In this document: piece after piece, positions 25,694 through 35,483 of the stretch
Layout of the letters: every line of letters begins with the position of its first letter
Position numbering within the stretch: the stretch's first letter is position 1
Assembly: GCA_029219245.1 (NCBI GenBank)
Contig: JAQXTA010000008.1
Coordinates: 30,004 to 94,003, forward strand
Direction: 5' to 3'
DNA length: 64,000 nucleotides
DNA from: Lachnospiraceae bacterium
Lineage (GTDB): Bacteria; Bacillota; Clostridia; Lachnospirales; Lachnospiraceae
Translations under genes and position numbers: made by a program
The notes under the pieces: model-generated
The model's database searches: none
Told to the model about the DNA's origin: nothing
Seen by the model: the letters and a program-made list of their open reading frames with translations, nothing else

Positions 25694-27874
25694 TTATGTT
25701 TCCTCTAAGAGTTCAAATGGCAGCCAATCCAAAATCTTCTCACTAAGTTCCCTTATACTGATAGGCTTGGCAATGAAATCATTCAGTCCTTCTTTCAGGA
25801 ACATTTCCTTTGCTCCGTTAATAGCATTTGCGGTAAGTGCAATGATTGGGACATTTTTGTAATATTCGCCATCCATTGCACGAATAATATGAGTTGCTTC
25901 CACACCATCCATCTCCGGCATCATATGATCCATAAAAATAATATGATATTGTTCTTTCTTGAGCAATTCGATGGCTTCCTGTCCGCTCCTTGCCTTTGTT
26001 ATCTGCATTTCAAACGGCTTCATCAAACCGGCAGCTACCCTTAAATTTACCAGATTATCATCTACAATCAGGATTTTGGCATTCGGTGCCTTAAAATTAC
26101 CATACTCTTCTTTTCGTCCTGATTTTTTCTTTTCTTCCAACATCAGACCACAAGGCGTTTCATCCACTACCTGTTGCGGTACTTCAAAAGAAAATTTACT
26201 GCCCTCCTGATAGGCACTTTCTACTTGTATACTTCCTCCCATTAAAGTAAGTAGTTGCCGGGAAATAGCCAGTCCCAGTCCGCTGCCTTCCTTCTTCCGG
26301 TTCCGGAATGTATCCGACTGTTCAAAGGCATTGAAAATCCTCTCCAAATCCTCCTGACGGATGCCAATTCCGGTATCTGCAACCATTACCTTCAGCAAAA
26401 TACCTTCCTGTGTTTTCTCATAATCAACTGAAAGAGTAATACTACCTTTTTCCGTAAACTTAACCGCATTGTTTACCAAATTGATAAGTACCTGCTTCAG
26501 TCTGATTTCATCTCCCCGAAGCCCTCTCGGTATCAAAGGATTAACTTCAATCTTTAATTCGAGATTTTTATCCTTTACTTTACCCGAAACAATATGAGAT
26601 AAATCATTTATCATAGTATGTATGTCATAATCTGCTTCTACGATTTCCATCTTACCGGACTCTACCTTGGAAAAATCAAGGATATCATTGATAATCGTCA
26701 GCAAACTTATGCTGGCCGTTTTAATCTGTTCAATATACTCCTGCTCCTCTTCTCCAAGATTTCCATGTAGTGCCATTTCAGCCATCCCTAAAATCGCATT
26801 CATCGGTGTTCTGATTTCATGGCTCATATTGGCAAGAAATGCTGATTTAACAAGTGCCGCATGTTCTGCTTTTTCCTTTAACTCCTTCATCATTTTGGCC
26901 TGCATCATAACATCGGTAATATCTACGATAGAAATCATATATCCCCTTACCGATGTTCCATCCATAATTTCTGAAGAACGGATTTCATAGCTCTCCCCTT
27001 CCAATTCTACAACGGTACCAGATTGTTCGTAGATTGCCTGGATTTCCGATGCATCCACCATTCCCTCTCCGCGTTTCATATCCGGAAACAACTTACAGGC
27101 TGACGGATTTGCATAAAGGAATTGCATCCGGTTATTGGCAACGATGATTCCCTCATTCATGCTTTCCACAACCACTTCCTTTGCATTTTTCACCAGATCG
27201 AACAAGCCATATTTATTAACGGCAACCACAAGGAAAAAGACCGACATAAGAACTCCCAGCGGTGCAGTGTCAAACCCACCGGTTAATCCTACCAAGTATA
27301 AAAACAACATAATAAAAGGGGCAAGTCCTGCTCCGATTAACAAAGCCTGAACGCCTTTGGCTTCCACCTTTCCCTGTTTATTGGCATATTTGAAACAAGC
27401 GAATAGATACAGCAAAAGTTCAAACAGCATAAAGGCCATATTGAAATTGTACAAAGGAGCTTTTACAAGAACCAGGTAACAACCATTGGTATTTTTAGCC
27501 CATTCAATGGAAGAATAATATAGTGAATGATAATCACAGGTCATGATTATGCTAATCATAATTATATTTATACCAAGCAATACTCCCAGAATCTTCCTAG
27601 ACCAGTGTACTTTATAATAACGAAGAATAAAAGTTAACGCAAAAAAGTTTGCGAACATTTTACCCAAATATTCTATTTTACCAAGTACAAGCATTTCCCG
27701 TACTTCTGTTGCCATAATAAAAAGGCATTTGGACACAAGTACTACAATTGCACAGGAAACAGCCATCAAAAGCCTGCTCTTATACTCAGAATCTTTTTTA
27801 TCCAATACGGAAAACAACAGAACAAAAGCGATAATTGCTCCAACTATGTGGACACAAAGCCATACCATCTGCAT
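25694..27874 (-). CDS. Membrane-bound hybrid histidine kinase with receiver domain
   Basis: The 726-residue protein begins with seven or so membrane helices (about 1-220, 7TM histidine-kinase N-terminal type). A PAS domain (about 230-330) is followed by a HisKA domain with phospho-acceptor His (FLANMSHEIRTPMNAILGMAE), an ATPase domain (N box INLVNNAVKF, DTGIGI, GSGLGLAIS) and a C-terminal receiver (ILIVDDN, phospho-Asp in IIFMDHMMPEMDG). There is no output or HPt domain, so phosphate must pass to an unlinked partner or the receiver acts as a brake. It is the third gene after cls and plsC, with a 12-base gap, and AGGAG precedes the start. Confidence 0.93.
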   Translation of the reverse strand: MQMVWLCVHIVGAIIAFVLLFSVLDKKDSEYKSRLLMAVSCAIVVLVSKCLFIMATEVREMLVLGKIEYLGKMFANFFALTFILRYYKVHWSRKILGVLLGINIIMISIIMTCDYHSLYYSSIEWAKNTNGCYLVLVKAPLYNFNMAFMLFELLLYLFACFKYANKQGKVEAKGVQALLIGAGLAPFIMLFLYLVGLTGGFDTAPLGVLMSVFFLVVAVNKYGLFDLVKNAKEVVVESMNEGIIVANNRMQFLYANPSACKLFPDMKRGEGMVDASEIQAIYEQSGTVVELEGESYEIRSSEIMDGTSVRGYMISIVDITDVMMQAKMMKELKEKAEHAALVKSAFLANMSHEIRTPMNAILGMAEMALHGNLGEEEQEYIEQIKTASISLLTIINDILDFSKVESGKMEIVEADYDIHTMINDLSHIVSGKVKDKNLELKIEVNPLIPRGLRGDEIRLKQVLINLVNNAVKFTEKGSITLSVDYEKTQEGILLKVMVADTGIGIRQEDLERIFNAFEQSDTFRNRKKEGSGLGLAISRQLLTLMGGSIQVESAYQEGSKFSFEVPQQVVDETPCGLMLEEKKKSGRKEEYGNFKAPNAKILIVDDNLVNLRVAAGLMKPFEMQITKARSGQEAIELLKKEQYHIIFMDHMMPEMDGVEATHIIRAMDGEYYKNVPIIALTANAINGAKEMFLKEGLNDFIAKPISIRELSEKILDWLPFELLEET

Positions 27875-27885
27875 AAAAAAATCTC

Positions 27886-28605
27886 CTATTTTTTACGATT
27901 CGTTATCTGTTCAATATGTGTCGTAATCCGTTCGTGCACCATATCCGACACCTCAATTGCGGTCATGCCTTTATATTCTTCATAAGGAATATAAGGAAGA
28001 TAATGTACCTGTGTTGTGACTTTCCTGACAGACCACTCTTCAAATACTCGATAGGAGTCCACTAATACTACCGGAACAATCGGCACTTTGGCTTTCATCG
28101 CACTTTTAAAGCATCCCGGTTTGAACTCGCATACTTCATTATGATTATGATAATACCCGCCCTCCGGGAAAATAATATATTTTTTTCCTGCTGCTGTTTC
28201 TTCTGCCAGCTCTTTAATAATCTTAACAGACTGACGTAAATCATTTTTAACCATTCTTTTACCATGTAGTAAATCCACAAACTGTTGCACAAGCAGCGTA
28301 TGCGATTTCGCCTCATCTATCACCACAGAACAGGGTGATTCATGCGTATAAATAATTCCAAGCGCATCATATTTCCCCTGGTGATTTGGGAACATCATAT
28401 ATCCGCCTTCTTTCGGCAAATTTTTTGTTCCATATGCCTTGGTTTTGATATGACCTGACTTCATCATTCTTTTGATTGCCAGCTTCGCATAGGCATAACA
28501 CTCTTCTTCTGTATATTTCTCCGGATGAGCAGCACGATATGCCATAACCGGAATCATATAAGCCCTTGGCAAATTACAGACAATTACCTGTATAAAACGT
28601 AACAT
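27886..28605 (-). CDS. plsC: 1-acyl-sn-glycerol-3-phosphate acyltransferase
   Basis: The 239-residue protein belongs to the PlsC/LPLAT family. The catalytic HX4D motif is NHQGKYDALG and the FPEG motif is FPEGGYYHN. It adds the second acyl chain to lysophosphatidic acid at the membrane. It lies between cls and the hybrid kinase in one apparent operon. There is only a weak N-terminal membrane-binding segment, as usual. More than one PlsC homologue per genome is common, so it could be a paralogue rather than the main enzyme. Confidence 0.9.
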   Translation of the reverse strand: MLRFIQVIVCNLPRAYMIPVMAYRAAHPEKYTEEECYAYAKLAIKRMMKSGHIKTKAYGTKNLPKEGGYMMFPNHQGKYDALGIIYTHESPCSVVIDEAKSHTLLVQQFVDLLHGKRMVKNDLRQSVKIIKELAEETAAGKKYIIFPEGGYYHNHNEVCEFKPGCFKSAMKAKVPIVPVVLVDSYRVFEEWSVRKVTTQVHYLPYIPYEEYKGMTAIEVSDMVHERITTHIEQITNRKK

Positions 28606-28637
28606 AAACCCCTATCTCTCTTTCTCCCCATATAACT

Positions 28638-30167
28638 TTATAACAATGGTGAAAATAATTTTAACAACGGACCGATGACATTTGTCTTCACAAATTTCTT
28701 TTTACACCACTCTAATGTAATTTCTTCTGATATGATAAAAGTGTCCTCCATATCTTTTTTTATAACCGGAATCGAATTGGTCCGGTATAAGAAAACACCA
28801 CATTCAAAATGATGATAAAAGCTTCTGTAATCAAAGTTTATCGTTCCTACCGTCGCTATCTCATCGTCACACAATACACATTTAGAATGAATAAATCCAT
28901 CTGAATACTGATAAATTTTTACCCCTGCTTCTATCAGATTCTGATAATTGGACTGTGTCAGCCAGTATATGGTCTTTTTATCCGGAATGCCCGGTGTAAC
29001 AATGCGGACATCCACTCCTCTTTTTGCAGCAAGCTTCAGAGCTGTATTCATTTCATTGTCCATAATGAGATACGGTGTAAATACATAAATATATTTTTGG
29101 GCATACCCTATCATGTTCAGATAAACATTTTCACCAACCGTTTCATCATCTAACGGAGTATCTCCATATGGCTGTACAAAGCCGCTTTCCTCCTGTTTTT
29201 CCTCAAATGGATAACGATAAACGGAAAAATCCCTGTCGGTATCGCGGGACATATTCCACATCTGTAAAAACATTCCCGTAAGGCCCCATACTGCCTCTCC
29301 TTCCAGACGGATACCGGCATCTTTCCAATAGCCATGAACGGTCTTATAATTGATATATTCATCTGCCAGATTGATACCGCCGGTATAACCTACTTTCCCG
29401 TCGATGACAACAATTTTTCTATGGTCTCTGTTATTTAAAATAATTGCCATAAAAGGAACCAGTTTATTAAATGCCACACATTTAATTCCCTTTTCCTCCA
29501 TCATCTGGTCATAGTGTTTCGGCAAAACAAAAATACTTCCTATATCATCATAAATCAAGCGGACTTCAACCCCTTGTTGTACCTTCTTTTCCAGAATCTT
29601 CAAAATTTCATTCCACATAGTACCTTCGCCCAAAATGAAGAATTCTAGAAAAATAAAGTGCTCCGCTTTCTCGAGATCTTCCAACAACTGTTTCCAGTAA
29701 GGAAGTCCATCTGAATAATATACGGTATTCGTATTTTCCCAGACCGGAGTTGCCGAATACGATTTCAGATACTTCATCTGATTCGCCACTGCCGGATTCT
29801 GTGTTTCTACCTTCTGTACTACCAATTCATTTTCCGGCATACTCTCCCGCATAAGTTTCTCTGTCATCACCATCTGCTTGCGCAGTTTCCGGGAAATGAA
29901 GACATGTCCAAAAGCCAGATACAAAATACCACCAAATAATGGAAACAACATAATCGGAACAATCCAAGCCAGTTTAACTGCCGGATTGCTCGGTTTCCAG
30001 ATAAGATACAGAACAACACCAATGCTCAACAATTTCAGGGCAGTCGCAATCTCAACATAATGGTTCCCCCACTTAAAAATTTCCAGCAAAAAGAAGCCGA
30101 CCTGTATTAAAACAATCAGTGCCGTAATAAATACCCTATTAAAAATGAAATGAAAGAACTTCTTCAT
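28638..30167 (-). CDS. cls: Cardiolipin synthase
   Basis: The 509-residue protein has two N-terminal membrane helices and two phospholipase-D HKD motifs: HRKIVVIDGKVGYTGGINLADEY and HSKCVLCDDEIATVGTINFDYRSF. It joins two phosphatidylglycerol molecules to cardiolipin plus glycerol. Length and topology match bacterial ClsA/Cls. It is first in the cls-plsC-kinase operon and has a promoter in the short gap after sbcC. Confidence 0.94.
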   Translation of the reverse strand: MKKFFHFIFNRVFITALIVLIQVGFFLLEIFKWGNHYVEIATALKLLSIGVVLYLIWKPSNPAVKLAWIVPIMLFPLFGGILYLAFGHVFISRKLRKQMVMTEKLMRESMPENELVVQKVETQNPAVANQMKYLKSYSATPVWENTNTVYYSDGLPYWKQLLEDLEKAEHFIFLEFFILGEGTMWNEILKILEKKVQQGVEVRLIYDDIGSIFVLPKHYDQMMEEKGIKCVAFNKLVPFMAIILNNRDHRKIVVIDGKVGYTGGINLADEYINYKTVHGYWKDAGIRLEGEAVWGLTGMFLQMWNMSRDTDRDFSVYRYPFEEKQEESGFVQPYGDTPLDDETVGENVYLNMIGYAQKYIYVFTPYLIMDNEMNTALKLAAKRGVDVRIVTPGIPDKKTIYWLTQSNYQNLIEAGVKIYQYSDGFIHSKCVLCDDEIATVGTINFDYRSFYHHFECGVFLYRTNSIPVIKKDMEDTFIISEEITLEWCKKKFVKTNVIGPLLKLFSPLL

Positions 30168-30189
30168 ATTGTATTTTACTCCCGTTACT

Positions 30190-30218
30190 AATATAGCATA
30201 AAAAAAATGCTAAATCAA
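30190..30218 (-). promoter_or_regulatory. Promoter of the cls operon
   Basis: On the minus strand TTGATT and TATATT are 17 bases apart, with TGC before the -10. The -35 is just past the sbcC stop codon. The spacer is T-rich with AGCAT/ATGCT arms. Confidence 0.65.
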
Positions 30219-30222
30219 ACCT

Positions 30223-32535
30223 TCAGGCATTTTCTATTGTTACCTTACTTTCTCCATTTTTTCCTTTGGTTACTATAATCTGTTTTTCAATTCTCTCCTT
30301 CAATTCTGTTACATGCGAAATAATACCGACAAGTCTGTTTTTTCCTGCGAGCTGCTGCAAAACATTTACTGCCTGTGTCAGCGCCTCTTCATCCAACGAA
30401 CCAAAACCTTCATCAACAAACATCGTTTCCAGACTGATACCGCCGGACAATGCCTGGATTTCATCGGATAGTCCAAGTGCCAAAGATAAAGATGCCAGAA
30501 AAGCTTCCCCACCGGAAAGAGTCTTAATGCTTCGTGTTGTCCCGTTGTAATGGTCAATAACATCCAGTTCCAGACCGCTCTGGCTTTTCATATTCTGTGC
30601 CTGTCTGGCACGCATCATCTCATACTGCCCACCGGACATCTGCATAAACCGCGTATTGGCTCTGTCCAGGATATGGTCAAAATAAGTCATCTGAACATAA
30701 GTCTCCAGCATTATTTTATCTTTGCCCGGAACTGCCCCATTCATGGTTGCTGCCAATTCCTTCATAAGATTCCATTGTTGTTCTGTTTCCTGCATCTTCT
30801 TACCTTGTTTTTCAACAGATTGTAAGACACGGGTATTGGTTGTCACACGCAGGGCTATCCCCTGTTTTTCTTCTAAGAGTCTTCTTCGTTGTTCTTCAAT
30901 TTCCTGTCTTCTTTCTTCCAGAGAAGGAATATCACACATCGTTTCTTCTTCCACCTGTTTGGAAAGTGTTTCCACAATATTCTCATATTTCTGATATTCT
31001 TTTTCTCCATCTCTCCAGTGTGTTTCCGCCAAATTAACTGCTGTTTTAGCAAGCTCTGCTTCCTTTCTTTTCTTTCTTAGGCACTCCTGTGCTTCTTCAA
31101 TACTTTCAAATGCCGGCGGCTTTTCTCCACTGATTTTTTCCATAAGCTGTTCGTATTGTTCTTTCATGCTTTCCAGCTTACCTACAACCGCGCCTGCTGA
31201 CTCACTTGCCTGCCTTGCTCTCTCATTACCCGACTCCCAGTTTTTCTTTGCTGCTTCTACCTTTTCTTTGGAAGGTGCATCCGCTTTTCTTACCGCCGGA
31301 AAAGGATGACTGATAGAACCGCATACCGGACATTTTTCACCCTCCTGTAAGTGTTCCGCCAGAATCCCTGCTTGTCCGTCCAGATAACATTGTTCTAATA
31401 TATCATATATTTCTTTTAAACTGCGGCTCTGCGCCACTGCCTGTTTGTATTTTTTTTGTCTGCTTTCTACTTCCTCTTGAAGCTTTTCAAGCTGTTTCTC
31501 CATATTCTTTCTGTTTTCCAGCCGTTCCAGTGTTTCCTTTGATTCCTGATAAAGCTGCTCCGTCACCTTCTGCTCTGCTTCTGCCTTCTGTAACAGACTC
31601 TGTTTTTCTTCATATTGTTTTTTCCATTCTTCCAGACGCGGTTTTACTATCTGCATCTGTTTTCCTGCAAAATCCAACTCTTCCTTTCGCTTTTCTTTCT
31701 CTTTCGCCTTACCCACAATTTCATTTAATTCGGTAAGTTCTTGCTCAAAATTTTCCTGCTTCTTGTACAATTCCGCAAGCTGTTTTTCATCATCGCTTAT
31801 CTGGGCAGAAATGACCGTTGCCATCTCCTGTGTGGAAAGTATCTTCTGATTTTGACGTAATTTCTCTATAGCTTCCTTTGATTCATCCGGACATAAAATT
31901 CCTGCCAGATATTGGGAAATACTTTTCTCATAATCTTCGCATTCCATCCTAAGTCTTCCGGCTTCCGCTTTCAGCTTTTCCTGTAAAATCTGATAAGTCT
32001 TTGTATGAAAAATCTCCCGGAAAATTTTGCTTCTTTCTTCTGTTTTGGCAAATAACAGCTTTAAAAAATCACCCTGCGCAATCATGGCAATCTGTGTAAA
32101 CTGATTTTTGTCAAGACACAATAACTCTGTTACCGCCTTCGTCACTTCGCGGCTTTTGGTTATCAGATGTCCATCCGGATAAAGCAGTTCTGCATCTGCC
32201 TTATTGGTTGTATAGCCCTCTCCCTTTTTTAATGGGCGCAGATATTCCGGATTTCTGGTAATCCGATACTCCTTTTCCCGATAAGAAAAAATCAGACTCA
32301 CATAAGTCGGTGTTTCCGGTTTCGCATATTTGGAACGAAGCATATCAGCTCCTCTGGCTTCTCCGCTTGCCTCTCCATACAAGGCAAAAACAATGGCATC
32401 AAAAATAGTCGTTTTGCCCGCTCCCGTATCTCCTGTAATCAGATAAAGTCCTTCTGTTCCAAGCTTTGTAAAATCGATTTTCTCCTCTCCGGCATAAGGG
32501 CCAAATGCCGATACCGTCAGATATTTTGGTCTCAT
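30223..32535 (-). CDS. sbcC: Exonuclease subunit SbcC (compact)
   Basis: The 770-residue SMC-like ATPase has an N-terminal Walker A (GDTGAGKTTIFDAIVFALYG) and Q-loop region. Long coiled-coil arms surround a zinc hook (CPVCGS, about residue 401). The C-terminal head has the signature KTLSGGEAFLASLSLALGL and Walker B LETMFVDEGFGSLDEE. With SbcD it forms the Mre11-Rad50-type nuclease that opens hairpins and protein-blocked ends. It is shorter than the roughly 1000-residue E. coli SbcC because the coiled-coil arms are short. It overlaps sbcD by four bases (ATGA). Confidence 0.95.
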   Translation of the reverse strand: MRPKYLTVSAFGPYAGEEKIDFTKLGTEGLYLITGDTGAGKTTIFDAIVFALYGEASGEARGADMLRSKYAKPETPTYVSLIFSYREKEYRITRNPEYLRPLKKGEGYTTNKADAELLYPDGHLITKSREVTKAVTELLCLDKNQFTQIAMIAQGDFLKLLFAKTEERSKIFREIFHTKTYQILQEKLKAEAGRLRMECEDYEKSISQYLAGILCPDESKEAIEKLRQNQKILSTQEMATVISAQISDDEKQLAELYKKQENFEQELTELNEIVGKAKEKEKRKEELDFAGKQMQIVKPRLEEWKKQYEEKQSLLQKAEAEQKVTEQLYQESKETLERLENRKNMEKQLEKLQEEVESRQKKYKQAVAQSRSLKEIYDILEQCYLDGQAGILAEHLQEGEKCPVCGSISHPFPAVRKADAPSKEKVEAAKKNWESGNERARQASESAGAVVGKLESMKEQYEQLMEKISGEKPPAFESIEEAQECLRKKRKEAELAKTAVNLAETHWRDGEKEYQKYENIVETLSKQVEEETMCDIPSLEERRQEIEEQRRRLLEEKQGIALRVTTNTRVLQSVEKQGKKMQETEQQWNLMKELAATMNGAVPGKDKIMLETYVQMTYFDHILDRANTRFMQMSGGQYEMMRARQAQNMKSQSGLELDVIDHYNGTTRSIKTLSGGEAFLASLSLALGLSDEIQALSGGISLETMFVDEGFGSLDEEALTQAVNVLQQLAGKNRLVGIISHVTELKERIEKQIIVTKGKNGESKVTIENA

Positions 32536-33674
32536 GCTTTAACCTCCCATACCTTTTTGATGTAATCTGCCAGAAGTATTTCCTGTTCCTCTGACATTGG
32601 CTTGTTATTCTGTAGTAAAAACAGTTCTTTTGCCATAGCAAGTGGACTCTTTTGCTCTGCTTCCTCTATCGCAGTAATTTCCTGTTTGCTTCTCGTCCTG
32701 CAATTATCATATTCCAGTTTCATCAAATTCGGATAAATAACCCGTAATTTCCCCAAAGCATCAAAGATATCCTCTTCGTCCGTTAAAGTAATATGCACAT
32801 AATCCTTGGTATCCATATTTTCATAAAAGCTGCGGGCTGTTACTTCTTCGTATGTTCCTTTGATTTTCCGCATATCATGAAGCGGAACAAACGGTATCTG
32901 TCTGATATCCACATTTCCCTTTTCCCGCAATTCCAGAAGCGTTACCGACTTATGGTGTCCACACTCCGAAAAAGAATATTTTAAAGGTGTTCCCGCATAG
33001 CGAATCGTTTCTTTTCCAATCCACTGCGGACCATGAATATGCCCAAGTGCCACATAATCAAAATCCATAAACAGGGAAGCATCCACGTTATCCACACCAC
33101 CTACCGATATTTCTTCCGATTCGCATCGTGATGCCCCGGTTACAAACTGATGCGCTACCAGTACATTTCTCTGTGTCTTATCCAAAGGAATCTGCTCCAC
33201 AACCACTTGCATGGCATCCTGATAGGAAATAATTTCCTCTGCTCTTTCCGGAAAAGCATGCTTCACATAGGCCGGTTTGATGAAAGGAAGCAGATAGATG
33301 GATATCGGGCCGTAGGCATCCTCCAGTAAGATAGGTTCTACCTTCCCTTGATAACCAGTTGCTAAATGTATCTTATTTCTGGAAAAAATTTTGGCACCAA
33401 AAGATAGCCTTTCTGCCGAGTCATGGTTTCCGCTTACCAGAAAAATTTCTATCCCTTTCTCGGAAATTCGGGATAAAAAATCATCCAGAAGCTGCACCGC
33501 CTCGATAGACGGCACCATTTTATCATAAACATCACCGGCAATAATGATGCCATCTATGCCTTCTTTGTCCATGATATCAAGTACCTGCTGCAATATATAC
33601 TTCTGGTCCTCTATCATAGAAAACTCATAAACTCTTTTTCCAAGATGCAAATCTGCCAAATGCAATAACTTCAT
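32532..33674 (-). CDS. sbcD: Exonuclease subunit SbcD
   Basis: The 380-residue Mre11-type phosphoesterase has metal-binding motifs LLHLADLHLGKRVY, GDVYDKMVPS, VSGNHDS and VALGHIHGPQ. It cuts DNA using two metal ions within the SbcCD complex. The C-terminal region holds the capping domain and the SbcC contact. It starts an sbcD-sbcC operon with a perfect consensus promoter upstream, and its stop overlaps the sbcC start. Confidence 0.96.
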   Translation of the reverse strand: MKLLHLADLHLGKRVYEFSMIEDQKYILQQVLDIMDKEGIDGIIIAGDVYDKMVPSIEAVQLLDDFLSRISEKGIEIFLVSGNHDSAERLSFGAKIFSRNKIHLATGYQGKVEPILLEDAYGPISIYLLPFIKPAYVKHAFPERAEEIISYQDAMQVVVEQIPLDKTQRNVLVAHQFVTGASRCESEEISVGGVDNVDASLFMDFDYVALGHIHGPQWIGKETIRYAGTPLKYSFSECGHHKSVTLLELREKGNVDIRQIPFVPLHDMRKIKGTYEEVTARSFYENMDTKDYVHITLTDEEDIFDALGKLRVIYPNLMKLEYDNCRTRSKQEITAIEEAEQKSPLAMAKELFLLQNNKPMSEEQEILLADYIKKVWEVKA

Positions 33675-33711
33675 CGTTTGTTCCCGACTTTCTTTTTGAT
33701 GTATGATTGCA

Positions 33712-33740
33712 ATTATAGTATCTCAAAATAGTGGTGTCAA
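33712..33740 (-). promoter_or_regulatory. Consensus sigma-A promoter of sbcDC
   Basis: On the minus strand TTGACA and TATAAT are perfect and 17 bases apart, about 40 bases before the sbcD start. I did not recognise a LexA box. Confidence 0.88.
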
Positions 33741-33741
33741 A

Positions 33742-33779
33742 TAAAAAAACATCCCTGAAGTATTCCCTCAGAGATGTTC
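33742..33779 (-). terminator. Rho-independent terminator after metQ
   Basis: Minus-strand stem AACATCTCTGAGG / CTTCAGGGATGTT with mismatches near the loop, followed by a seven-T run. It lies immediately before the sbcDC promoter. Confidence 0.82.
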
Positions 33780-33799
33780 CTTTTCCATATGATTTCTTT

Positions 33800-34723
33800 T
33801 TAGTTCTGTGCCGGAATAACCGCGCCATTAAAATTATCGGTAATGAACTGTTTGATTTCATCAGACTGTAATACCGATACCAGTGTCTTGATTGCTTCAT
33901 TATCCTTGTTAGCTTCTGTTACCGTAATGATGTTGGCATATTCAGAATCTTCGCCTTCTCTCATTAAGTAAGAAGAAGTATCAATATCAGCTTCCAAAGC
34001 TCTGTTAACATTTACGAAATAAGCATCGAAATCAGCAGCGGAAGGAATAATGTTTGCCTGATCCATTTCCACGATTTCGATTGGAATCAGATATTCTTCA
34101 ATCTCGTTTACGGAAGCATCAGTTGCTGTCATATCCGGATTTAACTTAACAAATCCTTCTTTTTCCAGTACCTTTAAAGCTCTGTATTCGTTGGAAGAAT
34201 CATTCGGGATTGCAATAATGGCATTTTCCGGAAGTTCCTCTTTGGTTGCATATTTATCAGAAAAACATGCATAAGGTTCAATATGGATACCACCCATGCT
34301 GTATAAAGTAACACCCATTTCTTCCTCAATACTTTCCATAGCCGGTACGTGCATAAAGTAAGCGAAATCAATTTCTCCATCTACTAACATGTCATTCCAT
34401 GTTGCATCCCATGTGGTAGATACAATATCCAGTTCGATTCCTTTTTCTGCTAATAAATCAGCAGCCGCATTTAAAATTTCACTGTGAGGCGTTAAGTCAC
34501 ATACACATTTTAAAACAACCTTGTCTGCCACTTCTTCGGTTTCTGCCTCTGCTGTTTCTGCATCCGCAGTTTCTTCCGTTTCTGCATCTGTTGTTTCTTC
34601 TGTTGCTGTTTCCTCTGTAGATACCTCTGTTCCCTCAGTTGCCACATCACTGTTTCCACATCCTGCCAGTAAAGCAGAAGTTGTTACTGCAGCCAAAAGT
34701 AAAGCTGCCATTTTCTTTTTCAT
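33800..34723 (-). CDS. metQ: MetQ/NlpA-type methionine-binding lipoprotein
   Basis: The 307-residue lipoprotein has lipobox LLAGC (Cys at about 22), a Glu/Thr-rich linker of about 45 residues and a NlpA/MetQ domain. Landmarks are CDLTPHSEILNAAADLLAEKGIELDIV, DFAYFMHVPAM, IAIPNDSSNEYRALKVLEKEGFVKL and DAYFVNVNRALEA. It binds D- or L-methionine or a related compound and delivers it to the MetNI importer encoded upstream. The acidic linker resembles that of the BMP lipoprotein at 3.8 kb. Substrate is by family only. Confidence 0.9.
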   Translation of the reverse strand: MKKKMAALLLAAVTTSALLAGCGNSDVATEGTEVSTEETATEETTDAETEETADAETAEAETEEVADKVVLKCVCDLTPHSEILNAAADLLAEKGIELDIVSTTWDATWNDMLVDGEIDFAYFMHVPAMESIEEEMGVTLYSMGGIHIEPYACFSDKYATKEELPENAIIAIPNDSSNEYRALKVLEKEGFVKLNPDMTATDASVNEIEEYLIPIEIVEMDQANIIPSAADFDAYFVNVNRALEADIDTSSYLMREGEDSEYANIITVTEANKDNEAIKTLVSVLQSDEIKQFITDNFNGAVIPAQN

Positions 34724-34772
34724 ACTTTTTCTCCTCCTGAAAATATGTATTTATTTAATCAGCTTTCGCTGT

Positions 34773-35483
34773 TTAAATCAGATGTCGTTTCTTCAAAATA
34801 ACTTTCGATATCGTATCACCGATAAACTGTACTGCCTGCACAATTATGATAAGCACAATAATCGTCGCAAATAATAAATCATGTTGGAATCTGGTATAGC
34901 CGTAAGTAACAGCAATATAACCGATACCGCCTGCACCGAAGCTTCCTGCCAGTGCTGTCATGGAAATAACAATAACAACCGCATTGGTAAAAGCACGCAC
35001 CAGGGATGGTAAGGTTTCCGGTACCATAATCGTAAACAAAATTCTCATATTTCCGCTTCCCATCGCTTTGGCTGCCTCAATTTTTCCTTTGTCGAGTTCT
35101 AACAGGCTACTCTCCACCAGTCTTGCAAAAAGCGGCACACAGCTTGCTACCAGAGAAATAATACAAGCATTGGATCCATAGGATTTTCCGACAAGTGCCC
35201 TTGCTACCGGCAGCATGACAATAATGATAATCACTTGTGGCAGTGAACGGAAGCAGTTGATAATTGCTCCTAAAACGGTATGTATTATTTTACAGGGCAT
35301 CAGCCCTTCCTTGCTTGTCATTACTAACACCAGACCAAGTATGATGCCAAATACAAGAACAAAAAGAGATGACACTCCGACCATATACATGGTTTCGCTA
35401 ATGGCAGGTAATACCCGCTCCCACACCTCTTTGCTGAAGGAATGTACAAGCACTTCCCAAAAAGAATACTTATATAAACTCAT
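34773..35483 (-). CDS. metI: MetI-type ABC importer permease
   Basis: The 236-residue permease has about five membrane segments and the cytoplasmic EAA loop (IEAAKAMGSGNMRILFTIMVPETLPSLV), typical of MetI. The end of the protein (FGAGGIGYIAVTYGYTRFQ) also matches the family. It forms the membrane channel with MetN. Its start overlaps the metN stop by four bases (ATGA), indicating coupled translation. Confidence 0.93.
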   Translation of the reverse strand: MSLYKYSFWEVLVHSFSKEVWERVLPAISETMYMVGVSSLFVLVFGIILGLVLVMTSKEGLMPCKIIHTVLGAIINCFRSLPQVIIIIVMLPVARALVGKSYGSNACIISLVASCVPLFARLVESSLLELDKGKIEAAKAMGSGNMRILFTIMVPETLPSLVRAFTNAVVIVISMTALAGSFGAGGIGYIAVTYGYTRFQHDLLFATIIVLIIIVQAVQFIGDTISKVILKKRHLI

